Source of the DNA: a bacterium
GTDB lineage: Bacteria; Krumholzibacteriota; Krumholzibacteriia; LZORAL124-64-63
Length of the DNA: 64,000 bases
Direction of reading: 5' to 3'
Assembly: GCA_016703265.1 (NCBI GenBank)
Contig: JADJCK010000004.1
Coordinates: forward strand, 484,399 to 548,398
Position 1 is the first letter of the stretch, and every line of letters starts with the position of its first letter. The notes under the pieces are model-generated. The model worked only from the letters and a program-made list of their open reading frames with translations. It had not been told where the DNA came from and searched no databases. The translations under genes were made by a program, and so were the position numbers. This document shows, piece after piece, positions 9,202-18,161 of the stretch.

Positions 9202-11634
9202 TCAGCCGGTACGGCCGAGCAGCGCTCGCACGCGGGTGACCAGTGCTTCGGGGCCGAACGGCTTCTGCAGGAAATCGCCGCCGGCGCCCGCGAGTTCGCG
9301 CAGGTCGTCGACGTCGTCGGTGTAGCCCGAGATGAACAGCACGCGCAGGCCGGGGCGCTCCGCCGTCAGGCGCGAGGCCAGTTCGCGCCCGCCCAGTCGC
9401 GGCATGACGACGTCGGTGACGAGCAGGTCGATGTTGCCGGCGTGCCGGCCGGCCAGTTCCAGCGCGTCCAGGCCGTCGATTCCCGCCACCACCGTGAAGC
9501 CCGCCCGTGCCAGCAGCTGGACGGTGGTTTCGCGCACGTTGGGATCATCCTCGGCGAACAGGATGGTGGCCGCCTCGGCAGCGGTCGGGCGCGGCGCGGG
9601 CGCGGGCTCGGGTTCGGCGCCGGCCTCGACGCGCGGCAGGTACACCGTCACCGCGGTGCCGCTCCCGGCGGCGCTGTCGATGAACACGCCGCCGCCGCTC
9701 TGCTTGACGATGCCGTACACCGTCGACAGCCCCAGGCCCGTGCCCTTGCCGCGGTCCTTCGTCGTGAAGAACGGGTCGAAGGCGCGGGCGCGGGTTTCCT
9801 CCGTCATGCCGATGCCGTTGTCGGCCACCACCAGCGCGACATGCGGCCCGGGGCGCAGCCAGACGTGCCGCTCAGCCAGGGGGCCATCCACGTCGATGGG
9901 CGCCACGGTGATGGTGATGGTGCCGCCTTCGCCGCCGGTGACCTTCTCTGCAATGGCATCGCGGGCGTTGACGACCAGGTTGAGGACCACCTGCTCCAGC
10001 TGGCTGCGGTCGACCCGCGCCCAGCTGCCTGCCGGGTCGATGGTGATGCGAAGCCGGATGTTCTCGCCGATGAGGCGGTGCATCATCTCGCCCAGGTGCT
10101 CGACCACGGCGCCCAGTTCGAGCACCTGCGGCGAGAGCACCTGCCGGCGACTGTAGGCCAGGAGCTGGCGCGTGAGGGCCGCGGCGCGCTCGGCGGCGCG
10201 CAGCACGCCCGAGCCGAAACCATGCACCTCGCCCTGCCCGGGCACCGACGAGCGGATCAGCTCGGCATAACCCACGATGGCCGTCAGCACGTTGTTGAAG
10301 TCGTGGGCGATGCCGCCGGCCAGCTGGCCCACCGCCTCCAGGCGCTGCGATTGCCGCAACTGCTCTTCCAGGCCCTTCCAGACGGTGATGTCGGTGATGG
10401 CCCCGTCGTAGCCCGTGATGGCGCCGTCGGGGCCGTGCACGACCGTGCTCGAGACCAGGCCCCAGAACGTGGAACCGTCGCGGCGGCGGAACAGCACTTC
10501 CTCGTTCGCGATGAAGTCGCTCCGGGCGATGACGCCCTTCAGCTCCTCCCGCCGCTCGGGATCGGCGTGGAGCGTGAAGGCGTTGGTCGGCAGGATCTCC
10601 TCGGGTGTCTCGCAGCCGAAAAGGCGGGCAAAGGCCATGTTCGCGTAGATGATCGTGCCGTCGGGCGCGCTGCGGTAGAGGCCCTCGTTGACGTTGCGGT
10701 TGATCGAGGCCAGCAGTTCGCGGCTGTGGGCCAGCTCGGTGTCGGCGCGACGGCGTTCAGCTTCGGCGGCGCGCCGCTCGGCGACCAGGGCGCCGAACAC
10801 GAGCGGCATGCCGACCAGGAACAGCTCGAGCAGCTGCAGCACGACATGACGCTCTTCCCGCGCCACGGCCAGGAACGGGCCGGCTCCCCTGGTCGTTGCC
10901 AGTGCAATGACGATGGCCGCCAGCGCCCCGGCAGTCACGGCACTGCGCGGCCCCTGGTACACGGCAGCGTAGAGGGGAACCAGCACCGTCAGGTTCAGGA
11001 GAACCACGCCGGTAACGCCGCCGGGCCCGAAGACGAAAATGAAGGCAACCAGCGTGGCCTGGACGAGGGCCACCAGGGCAATGTGCAGCGAGCCCAGGCA
11101 CACCAGGCGTGGCCGCGGATGCGCCAGCCAGATCACCGTCACCGGTACGACCGCCAGGGCGCCGATGACATTCATGCGCCACCAGCCGTCCCATCCCGAA
11201 TGGAACGGGATGTGGGGATCGGGCCAGAGGTAGGCGCGCGCGATGAACGACATCAGGATGCTGGCCAACGGCGAGACTGCCGCCGCGACACAGAGCGCCA
11301 GCACGTCACGCAACCGTTCGAAATGAGGCCGGAAGCCGAAGCGCCGCAGCAGCAGCAGGCCGACAAGGGCTTCAGCCGTACTGCCGATCCCGGCCGGCAG
11401 CGACACCCCGAGCCCGTAGCCGATGGCCAGGCGGGTGAAAACCGTCGAAACAAACACGACCCACCACGCCCGCGCCCCCAGCAGCCACAACCCGGCCAGG
11501 GCCACCCCCGTGGGCAGCCACATCACGGCCTGATCGATGACCAGATAGCCGATTTCCCTCACTTGTGCGGACACAATGAGGGCCAGGGCGAGAAGTAGAA
11601 GCCGGCCCGCGCGGAGCCAGGAGCGCATCTTCAT
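9202..11634 (-). CDS. MASE1-type membrane sensor hybrid histidine kinase with receiver domain
   Basis: The 810-residue protein has about eight N-terminal transmembrane segments (residues about 10-290) resembling a MASE1 sensor. A PAS domain follows (about 320-440, with SAPDGTIIYANMAFARLF). The HisKA phosphoacceptor region has GGIAHDFNNVL near residue 441. The HATPase domain carries N (NLVVNARDA), G1 (DNGIGM) and G2 (GKGTGLGLSTVYGI) boxes. The C-terminal receiver domain (from about 690) has acidic AEDDPN, the phosphoacceptor Asp in VTDVVMPRLGG, and the conserved Lys in LQKPFG. The ligand is unknown. The start is the MKMRSW methionine; an upstream in-frame ATG at 11678 is possible. Confidence 0.85.
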   Translation of the reverse strand: MKMRSWLRAGRLLLLALALIVSAQVREIGYLVIDQAVMWLPTGVALAGLWLLGARAWWVVFVSTVFTRLAIGYGLGVSLPAGIGSTAEALVGLLLLRRFGFRPHFERLRDVLALCVAAAVSPLASILMSFIARAYLWPDPHIPFHSGWDGWWRMNVIGALAVVPVTVIWLAHPRPRLVCLGSLHIALVALVQATLVAFIFVFGPGGVTGVVLLNLTVLVPLYAAVYQGPRSAVTAGALAAIVIALATTRGAGPFLAVAREERHVVLQLLELFLVGMPLVFGALVAERRAAEAERRRADTELAHSRELLASINRNVNEGLYRSAPDGTIIYANMAFARLFGCETPEEILPTNAFTLHADPERREELKGVIARSDFIANEEVLFRRRDGSTFWGLVSSTVVHGPDGAITGYDGAITDITVWKGLEEQLRQSQRLEAVGQLAGGIAHDFNNVLTAIVGYAELIRSSVPGQGEVHGFGSGVLRAAERAAALTRQLLAYSRRQVLSPQVLELGAVVEHLGEMMHRLIGENIRLRITIDPAGSWARVDRSQLEQVVLNLVVNARDAIAEKVTGGEGGTITITVAPIDVDGPLAERHVWLRPGPHVALVVADNGIGMTEETRARAFDPFFTTKDRGKGTGLGLSTVYGIVKQSGGGVFIDSAAGSGTAVTVYLPRVEAGAEPEPAPAPRPTAAEAATILFAEDDPNVRETTVQLLARAGFTVVAGIDGLDALELAGRHAGNIDLLVTDVVMPRLGGRELASRLTAERPGLRVLFISGYTDDVDDLRELAGAGGDFLQKPFGPEALVTRVRALLGRTG

Positions 11635-11719
11635 GGTGGGGCGCGTCTCGGTGGGTATTTGTGGCAATTGGGCCATTCGCGGGCCCCCTGCCCGGAATCG
11701 ACGCATGTTGTCTGCGACG

Positions 11720-11960
11720 ATAGCGGGACGAGGGGGCGCCGTCAACGGGCCGCTGCCGGAACGCCGCGTGGCCGCCTGACATATCGGGGGGGGCGCGGCT
11801 GTAGCGCCGCCTCGCAGCGGCGGGCCTTCCCGCCAGCACCGCCCGCACGTCGCGCACGACCTGCTTCCGTCGTGTAGTCGGCCGACCAGCCGGTGACGTG
11901 AAGCCGTGTCGACTGCGGCCGCGCGCGGCAGAGCCGAGGCGCGTGGGGGGGGGGGCGGCG
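11720..11960. other. GC-rich stretch with no supportable gene
   Basis: Frames are open in several phases only because of extreme GC content. I see no domain, signal peptide or ribosome binding site. Confidence 0.4.
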
Positions 11961-12385
11961 TTGGGGGAGGGGGGGGGGGCGGGCGTCGGCGGCCAGAGGA
12001 AGCGAAGGGGCCCCCGAGCGGGCGCCGACGGGCGTCGGCGGTCGTCGCGTAGGCGAGCAGGGGCACATGCCGCCGTCCGACGGCCAGGTGAGACCACCAC
12101 GTCAGGCGCGCCGCCATAGGTCTCGTGCAGGGCGAAAACCGGAGGCCAGCGCCCCGCGGAAGCTGAACGTTGTAGCCGGGGATGAAGACGAGGGGGGATC
12201 CGGCCCAGGCCTTCAGGGCGACCGGCCCTGCGGCGCGCCCCGGGCCATCGTGCGGGGGGGGGGGGGGCGGCCCAGCCCATGCGCCGGCGCAGCGCGCCTC
12301 GGCGGCCTGCCTTCACGGCCTTCAGCAGCGCGTTGAAGGCCTGGGTCCGACAACTGCGGCTTGAGCGCGCGGATATCCGCAGCAC
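11960..12385 (-). pseudogene. DUF900-like alpha/beta-hydrolase, scrambled by indels
   Basis: On the minus strand, pieces in different frames read LVFIPGYNVQ, then FRGALASGFALHETYGG, then a short acidic and aromatic stretch. This order matches the oxyanion/strand region of DUF900-type alpha/beta-hydrolases (FVHGYN...). Frame changes coincide with long G runs on the plus strand at about 11947-11991 and 12251-12268. These runs make indel errors or slippage likely. No complete frame or start can be given. It may be the 3' part of the same transcription unit as the lipoprotein that starts at 12929. Confidence 0.4.
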
Positions 12386-12610
12386 CGGCCTGGTGGATCA
12401 GCTCCAGCTGCGTCGCAACTCGCGGTGGCACAAGCGGCTCGGCGCGAGGCATGCCCGGCTGGCGGCATCCCGGGCAGCCCTGGCAACGCCGCCGCAGTCC
12501 CAGGCGCCCAGCCGGCCCACGCTCAGGGCGCGGGATGGTGGCGTTCGCCGTGCGCGGCGGTGGAACGGCGCCCACGGCATCGAGCACTCGTCGCGCATCG
12601 AGCGGCGCGA

Positions 12611-12929
12611 TCAGAGCCTCAGCGCCACGGCCCAGCCAGACGCCGCGAGCACCACGGGCGGCGTGGCCAGCCCGGTGAGGTTGCCCTCGGTGATGAACTC
12701 CCTGAGGTACGCCGGCTGCCACTGCGTGACGAGGAAGTCGTCGGTGCGCCGGCGCAAGTCGGCGAAGTGCAGCCGGATGAGCGCCTCGTGCGAGCGCTGC
12801 ACCTCGTCGAGGTCGGCGCCCATCACATGGGAGAGTTCGACGACTTCGCGAGGGACTGTGGCGCAGGCGGCCAGGGACAGGAGGATGGCGAGGGCGGTCA
12901 AGGCCTGGGCGGCGCGAAGAGAGCGCATT
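12611..12929 (-). CDS. Small lipoprotein, probably truncated by an indel
   Basis: The ATG at 12927-12929 follows AAGGAG at good spacing. The first 22 residues are a lipoprotein signal ending in LLSLAAC. The mature part is helical (HVMGADLDEVQRSHEALIRLHF) and has an arginine-rich RRRTDDFLVTQW segment. The frame ends at 12611 after VVLAASGWAVALRL, a plausible membrane-proximal helix. The end may be artificial because the following DNA is indel-rich. No named family is recognised. Confidence 0.6.
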
Positions 12930-13034
12930 GGGGCTCCTTGCCGGGGTGGGCCGACGGCGAATGTGGATTCGGCAACATGGTAGGCGCGCAGCCGGGGGGC
13001 GGCAATATCCCGACTGGAGAGTCTGCTTGCCGGT

Positions 13035-13062
13035 TCCGCGGCCGGCCGAAATGTGCTATCAT
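13035..13062 (+). promoter_or_regulatory. Candidate sigma-70-type promoter before the PEGA-like lipoprotein
   Basis: A good -10 hexamer TATCAT (13057-13062) follows a poor -35 (TTCCGC, about 17 bp away). The -10 lies 40 bp before the start at 13103. Confidence 0.35.
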
Positions 13063-13102
13063 CGCGGGATCGCGACCTGTTCGCCCTGCTCAAGGGGATC
13101 AA

Positions 13103-14482
13103 ATGATGCGCCCACGACTCCTGTTAACGCCCCTCGCGGCGGCCGGCCTGCTGGTCAACCTGGCCGCCTGCGACAGCACGGAACCCAATGCGCCGCAGTT
13201 CGGCACGATCGCCATCCAGGTGGCGCCCGATTCGCTTGCCGCTCCGTGGCAGCTGGCGGGGCCGTACGGGATCTCGCGTTCGGGCACGGGGGCGGCGACG
13301 CTGCCGAACAAGTCGGCGGGCAGCTACACGCTGACCTGGGGCGCGGTCGCCGGCTGGCACGCGCCGGATCCGCAGGTCGTGACGCAGGCGCTGGACGGCG
13401 ACGACACGCTCGTGTTCGGGGGAACCTATGCCCCGGCGGTGGCGACCATCACGATCGACGCCGAGCCCGACCGGATCGCGGCGCCGTGGCAGCTGTACGG
13501 GCCCGAGGGCCTGGTCGGGGAGGGCGCCGGCGACCTGGTCATCAGTGACCTGCCGCCCGGTATCTACCATGTGAACTGGCTGCAGACCGCCAGCTGGCGC
13601 CGGCCGGATCCCGAGACTCAGACGCAGACGCTGGTTGCCGGCAGTGCGTTGACGTTCAGCGGAACGTACACGCCCATCACCGGGAACCTGACCGTCGATG
13701 TCACGCCCGACGGCATCGGCGCTTCGTGGCTGGTGACGGGGCCGGACGGATTCAGCCAGGCGGGCGTCGAGGACCAGGATCTCGGCGAGGTGCTGATCGG
13801 CGAGTACACGGTCACGTGGGGCGATGTGGAGACGTACTACACGCCCGAGGCCTACAGCTGGGCCGTGGCGGAAGGCGCGACGTTCACGTTCTCGGTTCAC
13901 TATGAACTGCTGGCGCTGCCGTTCCCGGACAGTACCTGGGTCCTCATGTCCAACTTTCTGACCAGTTACAGCCGGATGAGTGCCGGCGACTACGCGGCCC
14001 TCCTGCATCCGGACTTCGTCACGATCCTGCAGCCGGGCACCGTCGCGCAGTTCCCCGACGTGGGGCCGACGCTCGATGCCGTCGAGGAGCGCCGGATCCA
14101 TGAGCGCATGTTCTCGGGGCACCTCGTGACCGATCCTGAAGGTGCGCCGGTGCCTGCCGTCGAGCGCATCGGGATCAACGGCTTCATGCAGGACACGGTC
14201 TGGGACCTGTCGCCGGCCGATGATCCGATCCCGAACACCTTGTGTGCGAGCTACTACGTCGCCTTCAGCGTTGATCGCGGGCAGAACCACACGTTGCTGC
14301 GGGTCGACGGCACGATCAGGTTCTACGCCACCTATCGCGATTCGCTGGTCGACGGCGTGAATCGTCGCTTCTACCAGCTGGTCGGGCAACTCGACCAGAC
14401 CAACGGGGACAAGGATGCCGGCGCTGCCGACAAAGCCGTGGAGCGTGTGAATTGGGGATCCGTGAAGGCGTTGTTCCGATGA
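13103..14482 (+). CDS. Lipoprotein with three PEGA-like repeats and an SnoaL-like C-terminal domain
   Basis: The 459-residue product starts at ATGATG behind AAGGGG. The signal ends in LLVNLAAC. Residues about 35-270 hold three repeats of about 78 residues. Each has the pattern (I/V)(A/D)(P/E)D.(I/L)(A/G)A.W.(L/V).GP, then GxYTxTWG or HVNW, then (F.GTY) - a PEGA-like beta-domain. Residues about 280-445 resemble an NTF2/SnoaL fold and are about 45% identical by eye to the next gene product. The protein ends in NWGSVKALFR, a tail shared with other exported proteins here. Its stop overlaps the next start (ATGA). Confidence 0.75.
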   Translation: MMRPRLLLTPLAAAGLLVNLAACDSTEPNAPQFGTIAIQVAPDSLAAPWQLAGPYGISRSGTGAATLPNKSAGSYTLTWGAVAGWHAPDPQVVTQALDGDDTLVFGGTYAPAVATITIDAEPDRIAAPWQLYGPEGLVGEGAGDLVISDLPPGIYHVNWLQTASWRRPDPETQTQTLVAGSALTFSGTYTPITGNLTVDVTPDGIGASWLVTGPDGFSQAGVEDQDLGEVLIGEYTVTWGDVETYYTPEAYSWAVAEGATFTFSVHYELLALPFPDSTWVLMSNFLTSYSRMSAGDYAALLHPDFVTILQPGTVAQFPDVGPTLDAVEERRIHERMFSGHLVTDPEGAPVPAVERIGINGFMQDTVWDLSPADDPIPNTLCASYYVAFSVDRGQNHTLLRVDGTIRFYATYRDSLVDGVNRRFYQLVGQLDQTNGDKDAGAADKAVERVNWGSVKALFR

Positions 14483-15147
14483 GGGTGCGTCGCGTGGCCG
14501 TTGCCGTGTGCCTGGTCGGCCTGGTCGTGATGGCTGGCGGGTGCGGTGAGACGGCTCCGGATATACCGCAGGACGACTGGAGGCCGACCACCTTGCCGTT
14601 CCCCGACACGGCAGACAAGCTGATGGCGAACGTCATGTCCACCTACGAGACGATGGACTACGACGAATTCCTGAAGCTGCTGCACCCGGACTGCGTCACG
14701 ATCCTGCAGCCGAGCACGGTCGCGCTGTTCCCGTCCCTGGGGCCGACCCTGGATGTCACCGAGGAGCGGCGCATCCATGAGCGCATGTTCTCCCGGAACG
14801 ACGTGACCGACCCGAACGGGGCGCTGGTGCCGGGCGTGCAGTCGATCGCCTTCCAGACGTTCGCCCGCCAGGGGACGTGGGGCACTTCGTCGGGCACCGA
14901 CCCGATTCCCGACACGTGGTGCGCGCTGTACGACGTGGTGGTGCTCTTCGATCACGGGCCGCTCTACGCGACCTCGAAGGTGCAGGGCACCATCAAGTTC
15001 TATGTGACGGCGCGCGACTCGGTCGTGGGCGGCGTGACGAAGCCGTACTTCCAGATGCGCGGCCAGCTGGACTTGACGCAGGATATGAAGGCCGGGCTGG
15101 CCACCGAATCCAGTTCCTGGGGCGAGGTGAAGGCGCGGTATCGGTGA
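14479..15147 (+). CDS. Lipoprotein with SnoaL/NTF2-like domain, paralogue of the preceding C-terminal half
   Basis: The 222-residue protein starts at the ATG that overlaps the previous TGA, which suggests translational coupling. The lipobox is VMAGGC. The mature domain shares LHPDxVTILQPxTVAxFPxxGPTLD, EERRIHERMFS and DPIP(N/D)T with the upstream protein, split over several helices and strands, so the pair arose by duplication. It ends in SWGEVKARYR, another version of the recurring C-terminal tail. The sigma factor follows 49 bp later. Function unknown. Confidence 0.75.
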   Translation: MRVRRVAVAVCLVGLVVMAGGCGETAPDIPQDDWRPTTLPFPDTADKLMANVMSTYETMDYDEFLKLLHPDCVTILQPSTVALFPSLGPTLDVTEERRIHERMFSRNDVTDPNGALVPGVQSIAFQTFARQGTWGTSSGTDPIPDTWCALYDVVVLFDHGPLYATSKVQGTIKFYVTARDSVVGGVTKPYFQMRGQLDLTQDMKAGLATESSSWGEVKARYR

Positions 15148-15196
15148 TCCCGCGGGCGCAGAACCCTGAATCCGAAATCGCTCCCCGGCGATTGTC

Positions 15197-15865
15197 ATGG
15201 GTAGCGCGCCGGGCCGGCGGTCGGACAAAGACGGACAGGACTTGCACGATTCCGAACTGACAATCGAGAAGCGCTGGCTGATCCTGGCGCGCCTGGATCC
15301 GGAGGACTTCCGCCGGTTCTATGCAAAGTATTGCGATGGGGTCTATCGATTCTGCCTGCGACGCACCCTCGACCCCCAGGTGGCGGAAGACCTGACCAGC
15401 GAGACGTTCCTGCGCGCCCAGCGCAACCTGTGGCGATTCCGGTGGCAGGGCGTGACGTTCGGGGCCTATCTGTATCGCATCGCCCTGAACCTGGTGCGGC
15501 AGCATGTGGCGATGGCCGCGCGCTCGGTGAACCTGGACGAGCCGGACCTGACGATCGTCGATGCGCGGATCAATCCGCTGGCCGAGATCGTGCTGACCGA
15601 GCGGCAGCTCGCGGTGCGGACAGCGGTGGCCAGCCTGGATGCGTTGAGCCGGGAGATCTTCCTGCTGCACTACTGGGAAGAGATGACGACCGTCGAGATC
15701 GCCGCCGTGCTGGGAACGCCCGAGGGCACGGTGAAGACGCGCCTGCGCCGCGGACGGGAGGCGCTGCGACAGCAGCTGCGGCGCCGCGGCATCGACCCCG
15801 CGGTTGCGCCCGGTGACAAGCCCGGAGACAGGCCCTGTGAAAGGCCCAGGGAGGAGGCGGAATGA
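15197..15865 (+). CDS. ECF-type RNA polymerase sigma factor
   Basis: The product (222 residues from the first start, possibly shorter) shows sigma region 2 (FRRFYAKYCDGVYRFCLRR, AEDLTSETFLRAQRNLWRF). Region 4 has a helix-turn-helix (LSREIFLLHYWEEMTTVEIAAVLGTPEGTVKTRLRRGR, cut into its helices). A charged tail follows. The start is uncertain: an ATG at 15197 is used, but a later GTG/TTG before LILARLDPEDF is possible. The stop overlaps the start of the next gene (ATGA), the normal arrangement for a sigma/anti-sigma pair. Confidence 0.85.
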   Translation: MGSAPGRRSDKDGQDLHDSELTIEKRWLILARLDPEDFRRFYAKYCDGVYRFCLRRTLDPQVAEDLTSETFLRAQRNLWRFRWQGVTFGAYLYRIALNLVRQHVAMAARSVNLDEPDLTIVDARINPLAEIVLTERQLAVRTAVASLDALSREIFLLHYWEEMTTVEIAAVLGTPEGTVKTRLRRGREALRQQLRRRGIDPAVAPGDKPGDRPCERPREEAE

Positions 15866-16566
15866 ACGACCAGCAGACGACGCGCCCGGACGACGACGAT
15901 GACGGCGACATCCGCGCGCTGATGGCTGAATCGGACTACCGGGGCCGGCCGAGCGACGACTTCAAGCGCGAGCTGTTGCGCGAGCTGAACCACAACTTCA
16001 GCTACCACCCCCTGCGGACACGCGTGCTGCCGGTTGCGGTGGTGGTTGTCGTGGCGGCCCTGGCGCTGTGGCGGGTGACGGATGTGGGGAGCGACGGCTT
16101 CACCCTGCAGCCGACCGGCCGCACCCTGAACGGGGATCCCGTCGTCGAGGCGCCGATGACCGGCGCGCGCTTCAATGCGCCGGCTGTGGGCGGCAGCGCC
16201 GAGGAGGGCATCGCCGCGGTCCAGGACGTGTACGAGCAGGTCGCGGCGGGCGCCGTGAAGGTGCTGCGCCTGGAGATCTGGATCATCGGCGGCGAGACGG
16301 TTTACATGGCCCAGTGCGAGATCGAACGGGACGGAAAGCCGGAACTGATCACGCGCGCCCGCGGCGGCACGAGGAAGTTCAACGCCCCCTGGCTGGCGTT
16401 CCGGTCCGGGCCCGGCCGCGAGGCGCTCGAGGCCATCGAGCGGGGCACGCTGGCACCGGCGACGACCGAAAAGGTCCACTACCTGGATCAGGACTTCACC
16501 ATGGGCGTGTGGACCTGGAACACCGTCGCATCCGGGCCGATCGTCTACAAGCGCAGCCTGCCGTAG
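15862..16566 (+). CDS. Single-pass membrane protein, probable anti-sigma-like partner
   Basis: The 234-residue protein begins with an acidic Asp run, then a cytoplasmic segment with SDDFKRELLRELNHNF. One transmembrane helix follows near residues 55-72 (VLPVAVVVVVAALALW), then a periplasmic domain of about 150 residues. The topology and coupling to the sigma gene suggest an anti-sigma or sigma-associated sensor. No zinc-binding HxxxCxxC motif is visible, so the assignment is by context. A GAGGAGG ribosome binding site precedes it. Confidence 0.65.
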   Translation: MNDQQTTRPDDDDDGDIRALMAESDYRGRPSDDFKRELLRELNHNFSYHPLRTRVLPVAVVVVVAALALWRVTDVGSDGFTLQPTGRTLNGDPVVEAPMTGARFNAPAVGGSAEEGIAAVQDVYEQVAAGAVKVLRLEIWIIGGETVYMAQCEIERDGKPELITRARGGTRKFNAPWLAFRSGPGREALEAIERGTLAPATTEKVHYLDQDFTMGVWTWNTVASGPIVYKRSLP

Positions 16567-16952
16567 CTCCTTGCAGAAAATTGACGAATCCGAAACGCCC
16601 CCATCCCGATTGTACAACTGCAGCCTTGTCGCGAAGCACGCGCCCCGTGCAACGCTATGCATGATGTCCGCCCGGCGGAGCCAGGTATCCTGGACCTGAC
16701 ATACCTTGGAAGATCAACTTGGATACACCGCGGGGCGCGGCAATCCGTGGCGGCCGCCGCTTCGCGTGATGGTGCGCTTGATATTGTGATTGATTATCTA
16801 TCTCACGAGCCTCGCCCGCTTCTTGCAAATAGCATCGCGCAGCGCGGCTGAACCCAACGGACCATCGGTGTTGAGTGCGGCCCTGCCGTTCCGTCGCACG
16901 GAACGCCCGCAACCGATCATGGAACCCGGCTGCCCACCCCAAGGAGTCCGCC
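16567..16952. other. Intergenic stretch without a supportable gene
   Basis: No start/ribosome-binding-site pair, domain or clear terminator is visible. The stretch 16770-16805 is AT-richer than its surroundings and may be the promoter region of the next gene. Confidence 0.4.
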
Positions 16953-17558
16953 ATGCCCCAGGCCTACCTGCAGGGCTACGACTGGTCCGACCTGACGCGC
17001 GAGAAGCGGTTCTATTGCGGTGCTCTGGCCGAGCACGCGCGGCGCGATCCGTTGCCGCTGGTGCGACGGCTGCGCGACCTGGCCCAGGGGCGCATGCAGG
17101 CAGTGGAGTGCGACGCGGCCGGCGACTGGGAAGCGGCCGCCGATGTGTACCTGTATCGCGACTTCCTGTGGCACCAGGGCAGGAAGGCGCGTCCGCCCGA
17201 GTTCTCGGCGCAGCGCACCTTCGATGTGTGCCTGTTCGGTGCGCGCGACCTGATCCTCATCGAGGCGGAGATCGGCGCGCCGTTCGACGTCATGACGGCC
17301 AACGTCGCGCGCGAAGACCGCCGACGCCTGCCGGCACTGTTCGGCGAGACGTGCCCGCGCATCTGGCTGTGCGCGCTGGCGCCGTCGCACTACCTCGAGC
17401 GCGGCGGCGCGCAGGCGGCGGCGTTCGCCGACGTGGCGATCAGTTGGCGGGATACTCACCAACTCTACGGCGATGCGCGGTTGCTCACGGCCGATGCGAT
17501 GGGTGGCGAGGCGGGGGGGCGGCTGTTGGGATCGTCGGGGCTGGAGGGCAGGGGGTAG
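16953..17558 (+). CDS. Nuclease-fold-like protein, paralogue of the frameshifted gene at 42154
   Basis: The 201-residue protein starts at an ATG behind AAGGAG (16941-16946). It begins YLQGYDWSDLTREKRFYCGALAEHA. A core segment follows in which an acidic residue (AADVYLYRDFLW) precedes FDVCLFG and LILIEAE. This E/D...ExK-like spacing is typical of PD-(D/E)XK folds, but here the last catalytic position is Glu instead of Lys (EAE). The paralogue at 42154 has EAK. The protein may therefore be an inactive or regulatory relative. Biochemical activity is not established. Confidence 0.6.
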   Translation: MPQAYLQGYDWSDLTREKRFYCGALAEHARRDPLPLVRRLRDLAQGRMQAVECDAAGDWEAAADVYLYRDFLWHQGRKARPPEFSAQRTFDVCLFGARDLILIEAEIGAPFDVMTANVAREDRRRLPALFGETCPRIWLCALAPSHYLERGGAQAAAFADVAISWRDTHQLYGDARLLTADAMGGEAGGRLLGSSGLEGRG

Positions 17559-17616
17559 GTGCGTGAGGCGCGTTCGTGCGGGTGTCGCGCCATGTTCTCC
17601 TGGGCCCGAAATGAGG

Positions 17617-17658
17617 TTGTCCAATAAAGGGCCGAAACGAAGGGCCCCTTATCGGACA
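17617..17658. terminator. Long imperfect hairpin between convergent genes
   Basis: Arms TTGTCCAATAAAGGGCC and GGGCCCCTTATCGGACAA pair over about 17 bp with an 8-nt loop. It lies between the plus-strand gene ending at 17558 and the minus-strand gene ending at 17703, so a bidirectional terminator is likely. A small repeat element is the alternative, because no T tract follows. Confidence 0.5.
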
Positions 17659-17702
17659 ATGTCAAAACCCACCAAAGTGACCTGACGAGAGAGACGGCCA
17701 AA

Positions 17703-18161
17703 CTACGCCAAATGCTCCCGCACATAAGCCTCCATCTTCGCCAGATGCTGCTTCCCACCCTCGATGGCCCCGTACTTCGTGACGACCTCGTCGCGCGACT
17801 CGCGGCTCGGGAAGAGGTGGCGCAGCGTCACCATGGTGCCGGTGGCGGTCTCGTCGAGGAGGATCGAGGCGATAAACCAGATGCGCTGGCCGTCGCCGTG
17901 GTCATAGATGAGGCGTGCGGGGGGCACGATCTCGGTGAACACCGAGTGGTTGGGGTAGCGGGTGCCGTCGGGGCCGACCATGTCGAAGATCCAGGTGCCG
18001 CCGACGCGCAGGTCCATCGTCAGGTTCTCGATGGTGAAGCCGTCGGGGCCCCACCACTGCTGCATGTGGGCGGGGTCGGTGATGGCCTTCCAGACCAGGG
18101 CGCGCGCGAACGGGATCTCGCGGCGAAGGACCACGTCGCGTTCGTTCTCAGGCGTTGTCAT
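17703..18161 (-). CDS. SRPBCC (AHSA1-like) domain protein
   Basis: The 152-residue protein fits the Activator of Hsp90 ATPase homologue 1-like family: FARALVWKAITDPAHMQQWWGP near the N-terminus, a central DLRVGGTWIFDM, and a C-terminal helix with GAIEGGKQHLAKMEAYVREHLA. Family members bind hydrophobic ligands in a helix-grip fold. The start overlaps the end of the upstream ArsR gene by 14 bp. The ArsR-SRPBCC pair is a common two-gene operon in bacteria. Confidence 0.85.
   Translation of the reverse strand: MTTPENERDVVLRREIPFARALVWKAITDPAHMQQWWGPDGFTIENLTMDLRVGGTWIFDMVGPDGTRYPNHSVFTEIVPPARLIYDHGDGQRIWFIASILLDETATGTMVTLRHLFPSRESRDEVVTKYGAIEGGKQHLAKMEAYVREHLA

Noticed and set aside
9442..11598. 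718-codon plus-strand frame opposite the histidine kinase
   Set aside because: The opposite strand encodes a complete MASE1-PAS-HisKA-HATPase-REC protein. This frame has no recognisable protein features.
12745..12759. Another palindrome copy, GTGCGCCGGCGCAAGTC
   Set aside because: It is inside the lipoprotein coding region and encodes a plausible part of that protein, so it may be chance rather than a member of the intergenic family.
17617..17658. Terminal inverted repeats of an insertion sequence
   Set aside because: The arms are only 8 nt apart, so they form a hairpin and cannot enclose a transposase. A terminator is the simpler reading.
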